Below are positions 24,946-34,091 of a stretch of 64,000 nt of DNA, in pieces. Position 1 is the stretch's first letter. Every line of letters starts with the position of its first letter. Both the position numbers and the translations under genes were made by a program. The stretch is from Bartonella sp. HY328 (lineage in GTDB: Bacteria; Pseudomonadota; Alphaproteobacteria; Rhizobiales; Rhizobiaceae): positions 2,658,501-2,722,500 of the forward strand of contig NZ_CP104883.1 of assembly GCF_025449335.1 (NCBI RefSeq), written 5' to 3'. Below the pieces are notes generated by a model, which was given only the letters and a program-made list of their open reading frames with translations, made no database searches and was not told where the DNA came from.

Positions 24946-24979
24946 AAAAAAGCCTATTGGTTAATTTACCAAATAGGCT
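24946..24979 (-). terminator. Terminator between oxyR and the smaller adhesin
   Basis: AGCCTATT-GGT pairs with ACC-AAATAGGCT; on the minus strand it is followed by TTTTTTGAT. It lies 105 bp after the adhesin's stop and could also stop oxyR transcripts. Confidence 0.7.
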
Positions 24980-25022
24980 AATTTATTATATATGTTTTGT
25001 CATCAAAAATATTTAATGCATC

Positions 25023-25072
25023 AAACCCTTACCAAACCACATTTAAGCGCAATATGGCAAGGGTTTATTTTT
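25023..25072 (+). terminator. Possible second terminator (plus strand)
   Basis: AAACCCTT and AAGGGTTT pair across a 28-base loop, followed by TATTTTTG. It is weaker than the neighbouring hairpin. Confidence 0.35.
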
Positions 25073-25083
25073 GCAGTTACCGA

Positions 25084-28000
25084 TTAATTCAGCGTGAAAC
25101 TAACACCGGCACCAACACCAAAATCACCTCCGGCAGATGTAGCTGTAACATTAGCGCGTACTTTACCTGTTTCAGATGTGTAGCCAGCACCTACTGCAAA
25201 AGCACCTTCACTCTTCCAGAAGCCACCACCAGCTGCAATACTTATCTTGCCAGGAGTTGAATCAAAACGTAAGCTAGAGGCTGCAAGTCCGATAGCGGCA
25301 GCTTGTCGTGCTTCTTTACGAACATCATTAATACTACCGTTAAGCTGATTAAACTTAGCATCAGTATAATAATTAGCTTGTTCAACCGAATTCTGAGTCA
25401 TACTTTCAATTCTTTGATCAGTATAAGCTTTGGAGTCATTAAGGGTGACTTGCATTTGCTCCTTAGTATAATCATAAAGCTGACCACCATTTACCGCCTG
25501 CTTTGAATCTTTCTCAATCTTACCATCTGCCACATTATTAATAACAACTGGCTTACTGGCATCAGCTCCTTTCAGACTAATTGAGTTGGTTTTATTACCA
25601 TTTTCGTCCTTATCATAGGTTACAGCATTAGTTGCAACATCATTGACGTTACTTTGAATTTGATCAATCCTTTGATTAGTGTCCCAAAGCTGTCCGCCAT
25701 TTACTGCGTCTTTTGAGTTTTGAGCGATTGTACCATTTTCAACATTAACAATCTTGTTTGGTTGGTTATTCTTGGATCCGGCATCATAACCACCAGCACT
25801 TTCGTCATAACGCAACGCATCCTCATCTGGACCCATATTATCTATTTGGCTTTGCACATCACTGACACGTTGGTTAACATTATCAATGCTACTGCTAACA
25901 CCAGTAAGGGCATCACCAACATTTCCATAATTTGCGCTGGTTTTATTGCCGCTTGTATCAATTTGACTAATCACAAAATTAGGAGCGGTCCAAGTACCAT
26001 TGATAAAGGCTGCACCAGCACCGAGGAAACTTGCTATTTGACTATTTGATGAGTAGAGTTGTCCACCATTTACTGCATCACTTGAATTTTCTTCCAATGA
26101 ACCATCTGCAACATTTGTTATTTTACTCTTGGTTACTTCACCATCGACTGTACGGCCTGCGTTAAAAGCACCTGCTGTATCATCCCAAAGCAATGCATTG
26201 GAACTAAGATTGCTTACATTGCTACTAACTGCTTCCACCTTATCATTTACAACATTAATGTTGGTATCTAACTGGGTTAATGCACTGTCAACACTATCAT
26301 AAGTCGAAACTAATGAACCAGAACGCAACATCCGCGCATCATTAGCAACGATGGTTGAAATCTGAAAGCTTGGCAACACACCATTCGCAAGATCAGCACC
26401 GCCACCAAGTGCGCTTGAAGTAAGATTTGCAACTGAGTTTATACTCTCATTGGTCGAATATAATTGCGAACCATTGATAACATCGGTTGAATTTGCGCTT
26501 ATATCCCCTGCAGCAACATTGGTGATTTTACTAGCGGTTGATTCACCATTGTCATTAATGCGAGAAGCATTAAACGAATTTATTGTCGTATCCCATTTGA
26601 GTGCATCGGTGTCTATACTATTAATCTGCCCCTTAATTGCATTTAAACTTGTATCAACACCGCTAAAGGCTGAACTTACATTATCATAGGCTGTACCTTG
26701 AATGCTAAAGCTTGGCGCTGTACCATCTGTAATATCACCGCTGCCAAGTGCCGCGTTAATATTTGTAGCATGGTCATTAACCTTGCTATTAAGCGCAGTC
26801 ACATTGCTATTGGTTGTTGCCAAATTTGCATTGGTTGTATCAAGATTAGTATTAGTCGTTGCTAAATTGGTATTGGTTTCGTTTAATTGCTTACCAGTTA
26901 CTGCATCTGTTGAAGTTTCTGATAAGGTTGCATCAGCAAGATTAGTTACTTTCTTACTCGCAGCATTAATACCTAATGTGGTCACACTTGGACCATTAGC
27001 AATTGTAAGACCAGTTGCGCTAAGGGCCGTTGAGCCATCACCAACAGTAATTGCAAGGCCATTAGTGTTCAACAAAGAATTACCGGCTGTAACACTGGTT
27101 ACATCAATATTTTCTGCAAGTTCAAAACTGATATTATTGTTATCTGTTCCTTTTGTAACCAATAAATTACCAGAACTTCCAGCACTAAAATCAACGGTTG
27201 CACCATTACCGATCTTGGTAGAATTTTCACCACCAACGGAAAGGCTCCAAGAAGCGCCACTGATTGCATCACTTAACTGACCATAATTTACCGCGTCACT
27301 ATCTGCAGTACCATTGGCAACGCCAGTAATTTTTTGAGATGAACCATTACGGGTCGCCGTAAATACACCGCCGCTATATTGTAAAGCATTGGCTTGTAGG
27401 CTAGCAATATCGGTCGAATTTGTCGCAATATTAGTCGTATTGGTTGCAATATTATCCTTGTTCGTGGTGATTGCGGTATCAGCTGCAGTCAATGCAGCAG
27501 CAACGCTGTCCTTTACAACGCCTTGAATGCTAAAGCTTGGCGCTGTACCATCTGTAATATCACCGCTGCCAAGTGCCGCGTTAATATTTGTAGCGTGGTC
27601 ATTAACCTTACTATTAAGCGCAGTTACATTGCTATTGGTCGTTGCCAAATTTGCATTGGTTGTATCAAGATTAGTATTAGTCGTTGCCAAATTGGTATTG
27701 GTTTCGTTTAATTGCTTACCAGTTACTGCATCTGTTGAAGTTTCTGATAAGGTTGCATCAGCAAGATTAGTTACTTTCTTACTCGCAGCATTAATACCTG
27801 ATGTGGTCACACTTGGACCATTAGCAATTGTAAGACCAGTTGCAGTAAGGGCTGTTGAGCCATCACCAACAGTGATTGCAAGACCATTAGTATTCAACAA
27901 AGAATTACCGGCTGTAACACTGGTTACATCAATATTTTTTGCAAGTTCAAAACTGATATTATTGTTATCTGTTCCTTTTGTAACCAATAAATTACCAGAA

Positions 28001-31000
28001 CTTCCAGCACTAAAATCAACGGTTGCACCATTACCGATCTTGGTAGAATTTTCACCACCAACGGAAAGGCTCCAAGAAGCGCCACTGATTGCATCACTTA
28101 ACTGACCATAATTTACCGCGTCACTATCTGCAGTACCATTGGCAACGCCAGTAATTTTTTGAGATGAACCATTACGGGTCGCCGTAAATACACCGCCGCT
28201 ATATTGTAAGGCATTGGCTTGAAGGCTAGCAATATCGGTCGAATTTGTCGCAATATTAGTCGTATTGGTTGCAATATTATCCTTGTTCGTGGTGATTGCG
28301 GTATCAGCTGCAGTCAATGCAGCAGCAACGCTGTCCTTTACAACGCCTTGAATGCTAAAGCTTGGCGCTGTACCATCTGTAATATCACCGCTGCCAAGTG
28401 CCGCGTTAATATTTGTAGCGTGGTCATTAACCTTACTATTAAGCGCAGTTACATTGCTATTGGTCGTTGCCAAATTTGCATTGGTTGTATCAAGATTAGT
28501 ATTAGTCGTTGCCAAATTGGTATTGGTTTCGTTTAATTGCTTACCAGTTACTGCATCTGTTGAAGTTTCTGACAAGGTTGCATCAGCAAGATTAGTTACT
28601 TTCTTACTCGCAGCATTAATACCTGATGTGGTCACACTTGGACCATTAGCAATTGTAAGACCAGTTGCAGTAAGGGCTGTTGAGCCATCACCAACAGTGA
28701 TTGCAAGACCATTAGTATTCAACAAAGAATTACCGGCTGTAACACTGGTTACATCAATATTTTTTGCAAGTTCAAAGCTGATATTATTGTTATCTGTTCC
28801 TTTTGTAACCAATAAATTACCAGAACTTCCAGCACTAAAATCAACGGTTGCACCATTACCAATCTTGGTAGAATTTTCACCACCAACGGAAAGGCTCCAA
28901 GAAGCGCCACTGATTGCATCACTTAACTGACCATAGTTTACCGCGTCACTATCTGCAGTACCATTGGCAACACCAGTAATTTTTTGAGATGAACCATTAC
29001 GGGTCGCCGTAAATACACCGCCGCTATATTGTAAAGCATTGGCTTGAAGGCTAGCAATATCAGTAGAATTTGTCGCAATATTAGTCGTATTGGTTGCAAT
29101 ATTATCCTTGTTCGTGGTGATTGCGGTATCAGCTGCAGTCAATGCAGCAGCAACGCTGTCCTTTACAACGCCTTGAATGCTAAAGCTTGGCGCTGTACCA
29201 TCTGTAATATCACCGCTGCCAAGTGCCGCGTTAATATTTGTAGCATGGTCATTAACCTTGCTATTAAGCGCAGTCACATTGCTATTAGTCGTTGCCAAAT
29301 TTGCATTGGTTGTATCAAGATTAGTATTAGTCGTTGCCAAATTGGTATTGGTTTCGTTTAATTGCTTACCAGTTACTGCATCTGTTGAAGTTTCTGACAA
29401 GGTTGCATCAGCAAGATTAGTTACTTTCTTACTCGCAGCATTAATACCTGATGTGGTCACACTTGGACCATTAGCAATTGTAAGACCAGTTGCAGTAAGG
29501 GCTGTTGAGCCATCACCAACAGTGATTGCAAGACCATTAGTATTCAACAAAGAATTACCGGCTGTAACACTGGTTACATCAATATTTTTTGCAAGTTCAA
29601 AGCTGATATTATTGTTATCTGTTCCTTTTGTAACCAATAAATTACCAGAACTTCCAGCACTAAAATCAACGGTTGCACCATTACCAATCTTGGTAGAATT
29701 TTCACCACCAACGGAAAGGCTCCAAGAAGCGCCACTGATTGCATCACTTAACTGACCATAGTTTACCGCGTCACTATCTGCAGTACCATTGGCAACACCA
29801 GTAATTTTTTGAGATGAACCATTACGGGTCGCCGTAAATACACCGCCGCTATATTGTAAAGCATTGGCTTGAAGGCTAGCAATATCAGTAGAATTTGTTG
29901 CGATATTAGTCGTATTGGTTGCAATATTATCCTTGTTCGTGGTGATTGCGGTATCAGCTGCAGTCAATGCAGCAGCAACGCTGTCCTTTACAACGCCTTG
30001 AATGCTAAAGCTTGGCGCTGTACCATCTGTAATATCACCACTGCCAAGTGCCGCGTTAATATTTGTAGCATGGTCATTAACCTTGCTATTAAGCGCAGTC
30101 ACATTGCTATTAGTCGTTGCCAAATTTGCATTGGTTGTATCAAGATTAGTATTAGTCGTTGCCAAATTGGTATTGGTTTCGTTTAATTGCTTACCAGTTA
30201 CTGCATCTGTTGAAGTTTCTGATAAGGTTGCATCAGCAAGATTAGTTACTTTCTTACTCGCAGCATTAATACCTGATGTGGTCACACTTGGACCATTAGC
30301 AATTGTAAGACCAGTTGCGCTAAGGGCTGTTGAGCCATCACCAACAGTGATTGCAAGGCCATTAGTGTTCAACAAAGAGTTACCAGCCTTAACACTGCTT
30401 ACACTAATATTTTCTGCAAGTTCAAAGCTGATATTATTGTTATCTGTTCCTTTTGTAACCAACAAATTACCAGAATTTCCAGCACTAAAATCAACTTGGC
30501 TTCCAAGGCCAACATTACTTGCCTCACCGCCGCCAACTGATATATTCCATCCTTGAGCAGCATAAGCACGCATTTGTTTAAGCTGTGCGATGTTAACGGC
30601 ATCAGTATCATTAGTACCTGCTGCAAGACCGGTAATTTGTCTTGTTATGGTTGAACCACTGCCAACACTGACTGAACCTGTGGTACTAACCCAAGTACCA
30701 CCAGTCGTTGTAGATGCTGCATTGCTGAAAGGATCAAAGCCTGACACGCCAGCGTCAACCGAAGCGATAGAATTAGCTCCAAGAGCAACACCACCGACGA
30801 TCGTGCTTTGAGTACCATCACCAATTGCTATAGATAAATTTTTTGATGCAGCAGATCCTCTGCCAATGGCTATTGCCGAAGTGGCAGTTGCACTTGATTC
30901 ACCGGCTATGGCAATAGCATCATCTCCAGTTGCAGATGAGCCTTTCGTTGCATTACCGCCAAGTGCCACAGCACCTGCACCGCTAGCAATTACTCCAGCA

Positions 31001-31827
31001 TCGCTACTACCATTGGCGGTAGAACCCAATGCTGTCGCACCAATTCCTGTAGCTTGTGCGTTGGAACCAATAGCAATCGCGTTTTTTACTGACGCATAAG
31101 ATAGTGTACCCAAAGCGAGAGCATCAGTATCCAATGCTTGAGCCGACAAACCAAGCGCAATAGTACCGCCCGCATTTGCTATCGAGCTCTGCCCCATCGC
31201 AATACTTGCTGTACCATTCGCTTGTACATTCATACCAATAGCAGTTGAAGACACACCTAAAGCTTTGGAGTTACAACCAACTGCAAAAGAGTTAACACCA
31301 TATGCAGTTGTTTTATTGTTAACTTGCGCACTATTTGCATAACCATGAAAAGTTACGTTGCCAAATGATTGCTCTGCGCTTTGATAACTAATTATACCTG
31401 AATTGGCTGCCGCGTTTGAAGGGTCTGCATAATCTCGGCTAACTGATTGAGAACCAAAACCATACATGCCGCCCAGATACGTACTCGCATCAGTACCATA
31501 AACGCCAGAATAAACAGTATCGCCTGCAAAAATAGAGCAATCGCCGTCACCCACCATAGCGATGCCTGTGTTACTTGTGCTAGCGCCGCCGCCGCCGCTA
31601 GACCCAGGTCGTGTTTGTGGAGGCGAACTCGCAGCTATACCACTATCTGATATTGCAATAGCGGCATGTGCAGTTCCAACCTGAAATGATGTGATACAAA
31701 CACCGGCTGACAACAACGCAGCGGCAGTTTTCTTTATATCAAGCTGAGGAAAAAAATTATTATTAAACTTGACCGCAGAAGCATTAGATGCCAATTTTTT
31801 CAAATTAAGGTTTGTCGAATTTCTCAT
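25084..31827 (-). CDS. Trimeric autotransporter adhesin (YadA/BadA-like), repeat-rich
   Basis: This 2,247-residue surface adhesin would form a homotrimer. The N-terminus has a basic region and a long hydrophobic signal (IKKTAAALLSAGVCITSFQV, about 50-75). A YadA-type head of 14-15-residue left-handed beta-roll repeats follows (about 170-400; e.g. ALGVSSTAIGMNVQANGTAS). Then comes a neck/insert series (DAVNxxQL). The stalk is built of a 275-residue unit in four full copies plus a partial fifth. The C-terminus (about last 75 residues) is a YadA beta-barrel anchor (AAIGLAASSLRF, GGFWKSEGAFAVGAGYTS), ending GAGVSFTLN. ATG at 31827 is preceded by GGA; in-frame ATGs at 31839 and 31884 are alternatives. 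It mediates adhesion by analogy to BadA; the ligand is unknown. Confidence 0.93.
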   Translation of the reverse strand: MRNSTNLNLKKLASNASAVKFNNNFFPQLDIKKTAAALLSAGVCITSFQVGTAHAAIAISDSGIAASSPPQTRPGSSGGGGASTSNTGIAMVGDGDCSIFAGDTVYSGVYGTDASTYLGGMYGFGSQSVSRDYADPSNAAANSGIISYQSAEQSFGNVTFHGYANSAQVNNKTTAYGVNSFAVGCNSKALGVSSTAIGMNVQANGTASIAMGQSSIANAGGTIALGLSAQALDTDALALGTLSYASVKNAIAIGSNAQATGIGATALGSTANGSSDAGVIASGAGAVALGGNATKGSSATGDDAIAIAGESSATATSAIAIGRGSAASKNLSIAIGDGTQSTIVGGVALGANSIASVDAGVSGFDPFSNAASTTTGGTWVSTTGSVSVGSGSTITRQITGLAAGTNDTDAVNIAQLKQMRAYAAQGWNISVGGGEASNVGLGSQVDFSAGNSGNLLVTKGTDNNNISFELAENISVSSVKAGNSLLNTNGLAITVGDGSTALSATGLTIANGPSVTTSGINAASKKVTNLADATLSETSTDAVTGKQLNETNTNLATTNTNLDTTNANLATTNSNVTALNSKVNDHATNINAALGSGDITDGTAPSFSIQGVVKDSVAAALTAADTAITTNKDNIATNTTNIATNSTDIASLQANALQYSGGVFTATRNGSSQKITGVANGTADSDAVNYGQLSDAISGASWSLSVGGENSTKIGNGATVDFSAGSSGNLLVTKGTDNNNISFELAKNIDVTSVTAGNSLLNTNGLAITVGDGSTALTATGLTIANGPSVTTSGINAASKKVTNLADATLSETSTDAVTGKQLNETNTNLATTNTNLDTTNANLATTNSNVTALNSKVNDHATNINAALGSGDITDGTAPSFSIQGVVKDSVAAALTAADTAITTNKDNIATNTTNIATNSTDIASLQANALQYSGGVFTATRNGSSQKITGVANGTADSDAVNYGQLSDAISGASWSLSVGGENSTKIGNGATVDFSAGSSGNLLVTKGTDNNNISFELAKNIDVTSVTAGNSLLNTNGLAITVGDGSTALTATGLTIANGPSVTTSGINAASKKVTNLADATLSETSTDAVTGKQLNETNTNLATTNTNLDTTNANLATTNSNVTALNSKVNDHATNINAALGSGDITDGTAPSFSIQGVVKDSVAAALTAADTAITTNKDNIATNTTNIATNSTDIASLQANALQYSGGVFTATRNGSSQKITGVANGTADSDAVNYGQLSDAISGASWSLSVGGENSTKIGNGATVDFSAGSSGNLLVTKGTDNNNISFELAKNIDVTSVTAGNSLLNTNGLAITVGDGSTALTATGLTIANGPSVTTSGINAASKKVTNLADATLSETSTDAVTGKQLNETNTNLATTNTNLDTTNANLATTNSNVTALNSKVNDHATNINAALGSGDITDGTAPSFSIQGVVKDSVAAALTAADTAITTNKDNIATNTTNIATNSTDIASLQANALQYSGGVFTATRNGSSQKITGVANGTADSDAVNYGQLSDAISGASWSLSVGGENSTKIGNGATVDFSAGSSGNLLVTKGTDNNNISFELAENIDVTSVTAGNSLLNTNGLAITVGDGSTALSATGLTIANGPSVTTLGINAASKKVTNLADATLSETSTDAVTGKQLNETNTNLATTNTNLDTTNANLATTNSNVTALNSKVNDHATNINAALGSGDITDGTAPSFSIQGTAYDNVSSAFSGVDTSLNAIKGQINSIDTDALKWDTTINSFNASRINDNGESTASKITNVAAGDISANSTDVINGSQLYSTNESINSVANLTSSALGGGADLANGVLPSFQISTIVANDARMLRSGSLVSTYDSVDSALTQLDTNINVVNDKVEAVSSNVSNLSSNALLWDDTAGAFNAGRTVDGEVTKSKITNVADGSLEENSSDAVNGGQLYSSNSQIASFLGAGAAFINGTWTAPNFVISQIDTSGNKTSANYGNVGDALTGVSSSIDNVNQRVSDVQSQIDNMGPDEDALRYDESAGGYDAGSKNNQPNKIVNVENGTIAQNSKDAVNGGQLWDTNQRIDQIQSNVNDVATNAVTYDKDENGNKTNSISLKGADASKPVVINNVADGKIEKDSKQAVNGGQLYDYTKEQMQVTLNDSKAYTDQRIESMTQNSVEQANYYTDAKFNQLNGSINDVRKEARQAAAIGLAASSLRFDSTPGKISIAAGGGFWKSEGAFAVGAGYTSETGKVRANVTATSAGGDFGVGAGVSFTLN
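26702..30556 (-). repeat. 825-bp tandem repeats coding the adhesin stalk
   Basis: The same sequence recurs at an exact 825-bp period (phases at 26702, 27527, 28352, 29177 and 30002), giving four full copies and a partial fifth that diverges near 30390-30556. The copies differ by only scattered single bases. Each encodes 275 residues: a coiled-coil of T/N-rich heptads (NTNLATTNTNLDTTNANLAT), a head-like insert, and two DAV(N/T)xxQL necks. Confidence 0.93.
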
Positions 31828-31926
31828 GATAACATCCATTTCTATGATCAACGCGGCATTAATTGTAACCGCCATAACACTCATCGTATTTTAACAACAA
31901 AGTATTAAATCAAAAGAACATGATTT

Positions 31927-31960
31927 TTTTTAAGTAAATACTTTATAATTTACTTAAAAA
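31927..31960. promoter_or_regulatory. 13-bp inverted repeat upstream of the smaller adhesin
   Basis: TTTTTAAGTAAAT, eight bases, then ATTTACTTAAAAA form a perfect inverted repeat, 100 bp before ATG 31827. It could be a transcription factor operator or a 5'-UTR hairpin. The regulator is unknown. Confidence 0.5.
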
Positions 31961-32440
31961 TATCTTTTTTTAAATATAACATATGATTTATATAATTTAA
32001 ATAAGAACTTAAAATCAGATAACTTTAGATAGAAAGCTAATTTATTTAAAACTTAAATAGAATTAACTAACTAATGTATCCACGATTATTTTTTTTGATT
32101 TAACAACAAATGAACGTCTACAAAGACATTTGGTTCCATTTTTTTTAGAAACTAATAACACTATTTTAACTAGCAATTTAAAGGACTAAATCACCAACAA
32201 AAATTGAAATATAAAAATAGAGAAAAATGATTGACCTTGAGGCTATGATAAGGGGGAAAATATTGCCTACATAACAATATTTTATGATTATTAAATAATG
32301 AAAGTAAGATTTTTATATTTTGATAGGGCGCTACGGAATAAGGGCAATATCGGTTAATTTTTCATTGGCCTATTTGAAAACCACCCAATGTTAGCAAGCA
32401 TGTATTGCACTTAGCAAAAATTTCGCTGAACTCTTAAACG

Positions 32441-32473
32441 AAAAAAGGCTCCTTTTAAAAAAGGAGCCTTTTT
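32441..32473 (-). terminator. Strong terminator after the membrane-anchored protein
   Basis: AAAAAAGGCTCCTTTT pairs with AAAAGGAGCCTTTTT in a near-perfect stem with T-runs on both strands, so it is probably bidirectional. It lies about 100 bp after the 32576-33229 gene's stop. Confidence 0.85.
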
Positions 32474-32575
32474 GATAAATAGAAATTTTTTTAAAAAAAT
32501 CTTATGTGCCTACACAAACACTGGATGTAAAACCTTGATTACCAAAAAAAGCAATCATGTTTGTAAAATTCCGGT

Positions 32576-33229
32576 TTATTTTTTTTCACTCAAATTAAGC
32601 GACGTAACGATGACGCAGCTCGTTTCGGATGCTGGCATGAGCATTACGCTAAAATTATTTGGCAATTTGAATACTGCTGTTGCAGTCAAATCCTTAAGAC
32701 GTTCACTACCCGCTGGCAATTGTTGCGCAATTTCTCCGCATGATTGCATTTGCAAGATTGTCCGTGTCAAAACACCCGCACAGCCATTAGCTGTTGGTGC
32801 AGCAAAAACAACACCTGTTCCCCGACCATTGGTAGATGTATAAACCTGACCAATTAATGCGCCAATCGGATTTTCATCAGCACTTTGTTGACTACCCGTA
32901 TATATTGCATCATAAGTCGAACCACTAATAACTGCATCCCCCAAATTAGAAAATAATGCTGCACATTTTTTTGCACCAACGTCTTGGGCTTGCTTGGCAA
33001 ATTCATTATTGATCAAAGTAGTTGTATGATTTGCCTGCGGATCTACTGCTGCTGGCTGTGATTGTGTGGCGGAACCACCAAATTTATCAGCAACTAAGAA
33101 TCCAGCAATAACGATCAGTATAAGCACTAAAAGGATAAGCCAAAATACCGGCTGAGCCAAAAAAGATTTCTTCTTAGGTTTGGTTTGGTAAATAGATGAA
33201 GGTGAATTATTATTTTGATCTGATGTCAT
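32576..33229 (-). CDS. Membrane-anchored protein of unknown function, adhesin-linked
   Basis: The 217-residue protein has a short polar N-terminus with a KPKKKS patch, one transmembrane helix (about 28-48: FWLILLVLILIVIAGFLVAD), and a periplasmic domain with four Cys (KKCAALF, GCAGVL, QSCGEI, TSCVIV) that could form two disulfides. The region around residues 70-110 repeats a FAKQAQDVGAKKC motif. I do not recognise a family. AGGA lies 6 bases before the ATG at 33229; a longer frame to 33283 has no better signal. It lies on the same strand as the IalB gene, 290 bp downstream of it. Confidence 0.75.
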   Translation of the reverse strand: MTSDQNNNSPSSIYQTKPKKKSFLAQPVFWLILLVLILIVIAGFLVADKFGGSATQSQPAAVDPQANHTTTLINNEFAKQAQDVGAKKCAALFSNLGDAVISGSTYDAIYTGSQQSADENPIGALIGQVYTSTNGRGTGVVFAAPTANGCAGVLTRTILQMQSCGEIAQQLPAGSERLKDLTATAVFKLPNNFSVMLMPASETSCVIVTSLNLSEKK

Positions 33230-33519
33230 TTTTTCCTGCTTTCCCCCAACAATATCCACAGCGCGGAATCCAGCCAAGGGCAAAATATGTGCAATTTTTT
33301 AAATCTTAAACAAAGTTAAAAAATAGCATCAATACAAATAGAAGAATTATTGCAATAAGCGATCAGCAATCACTCCAATTACCTTTCACTTTTATAAATT
33401 TATCTCGCAACAAATGTTATAATCTAGAAACCTTGATTCTAATTTCAATGTCTAACAACCATCGACAAAAGTATTTATCTCAATATGCTTTTACACTTAT
33501 TTAACAAGTAATCCAATAA

Positions 33520-34089
33520 CTACTTTATCGATTGCACTGCTTCTTTCAAGCCTTTTAATGGCGCATAAAACTGGAAATTACTGCCATCTTGCAATGGATA
33601 AGAAATAAACGCCATCGCTCCTGTATCAATTGCTGCGCTAAGTACTGGCCCGACTCGCGTCTGTGCTAGGCAAAGCGATTCATTACAATCAACATAGTCG
33701 ATATTTACTGGCTCCTTGCGATTTTGAAAGAACATTTGTATTGGCTTAGTCTTATCAGCTGTCGGCAATGCCCGAAGCAAAAAGAACGGCTGTCCATTAT
33801 CACTAGCAGCTAAAGACCAACTAAAAACCACATTACCTGCACGATCTACAATTGACTGCGTAACATTGCAAACCTGTTTTTTAGCTGGCAAGTCCTCGTC
33901 ACAGATAAGCGTCCAATTATTAAATTGCATAATCGCACGGCGAATCTGACCGGGTTCACCATCTGGCACTGAAAGTTCAGGCGGATGAGGAAAGTAGTTT
34001 TGCTCTGGCTGTTGCGAAAAGCTTTCGCCTCCCCCCATTAGGGAGAAGGCGAGAGCGATTATTGTAAATTTAAGTTTTTTCAAAACCAT
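33520..34089 (-). CDS. Invasion-associated locus B (IalB) family periplasmic protein
   Basis: The 189-residue protein has a signal peptide (MVLKKLKFTIIALAFSLMGG, cleavage near SFS-QQ) and the IalB domain: FNNWTLICDED, VCNVTQSIVDRAGNVVFSW, VDCNESLCLAQ and GAMAFISYPLQDG. The four Cys are in the family's CxxC-like positions. IalB proteins in Bartonella are linked to erythrocyte invasion; the exact function is unknown. Its ATG at 34089 comes 2 bp after the giant adhesin's stop, so the two are probably co-transcribed. The frame extends upstream to 34131 inside the adhesin but that would add no signal peptide. Confidence 0.88.
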   Translation of the reverse strand: MVLKKLKFTIIALAFSLMGGGESFSQQPEQNYFPHPPELSVPDGEPGQIRRAIMQFNNWTLICDEDLPAKKQVCNVTQSIVDRAGNVVFSWSLAASDNGQPFFLLRALPTADKTKPIQMFFQNRKEPVNIDYVDCNESLCLAQTRVGPVLSAAIDTGAMAFISYPLQDGSNFQFYAPLKGLKEAVQSIK

Positions 34090-34091
34090 AA

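Larger units (their letters stand above)
31828..32575. other. Upstream region of the smaller adhesin
   Basis: It contains a 13-bp inverted repeat (31927-31960) and the bidirectional terminator at 32441-32473. The rest is AT-rich with no gene. Confidence 0.5.

Noticed and set aside
26702..30556. Repeated plus-strand open frames of about 192 codons inside the adhesin
   Set aside because: They are antisense shadows of the 825-bp repeats, with hydrophobic low-complexity products, and no start signals.
26702..30556. Tandem repeats as a CRISPR array
   Set aside because: The period is 825 bp of coding sequence with no spacers, and there are no cas genes.
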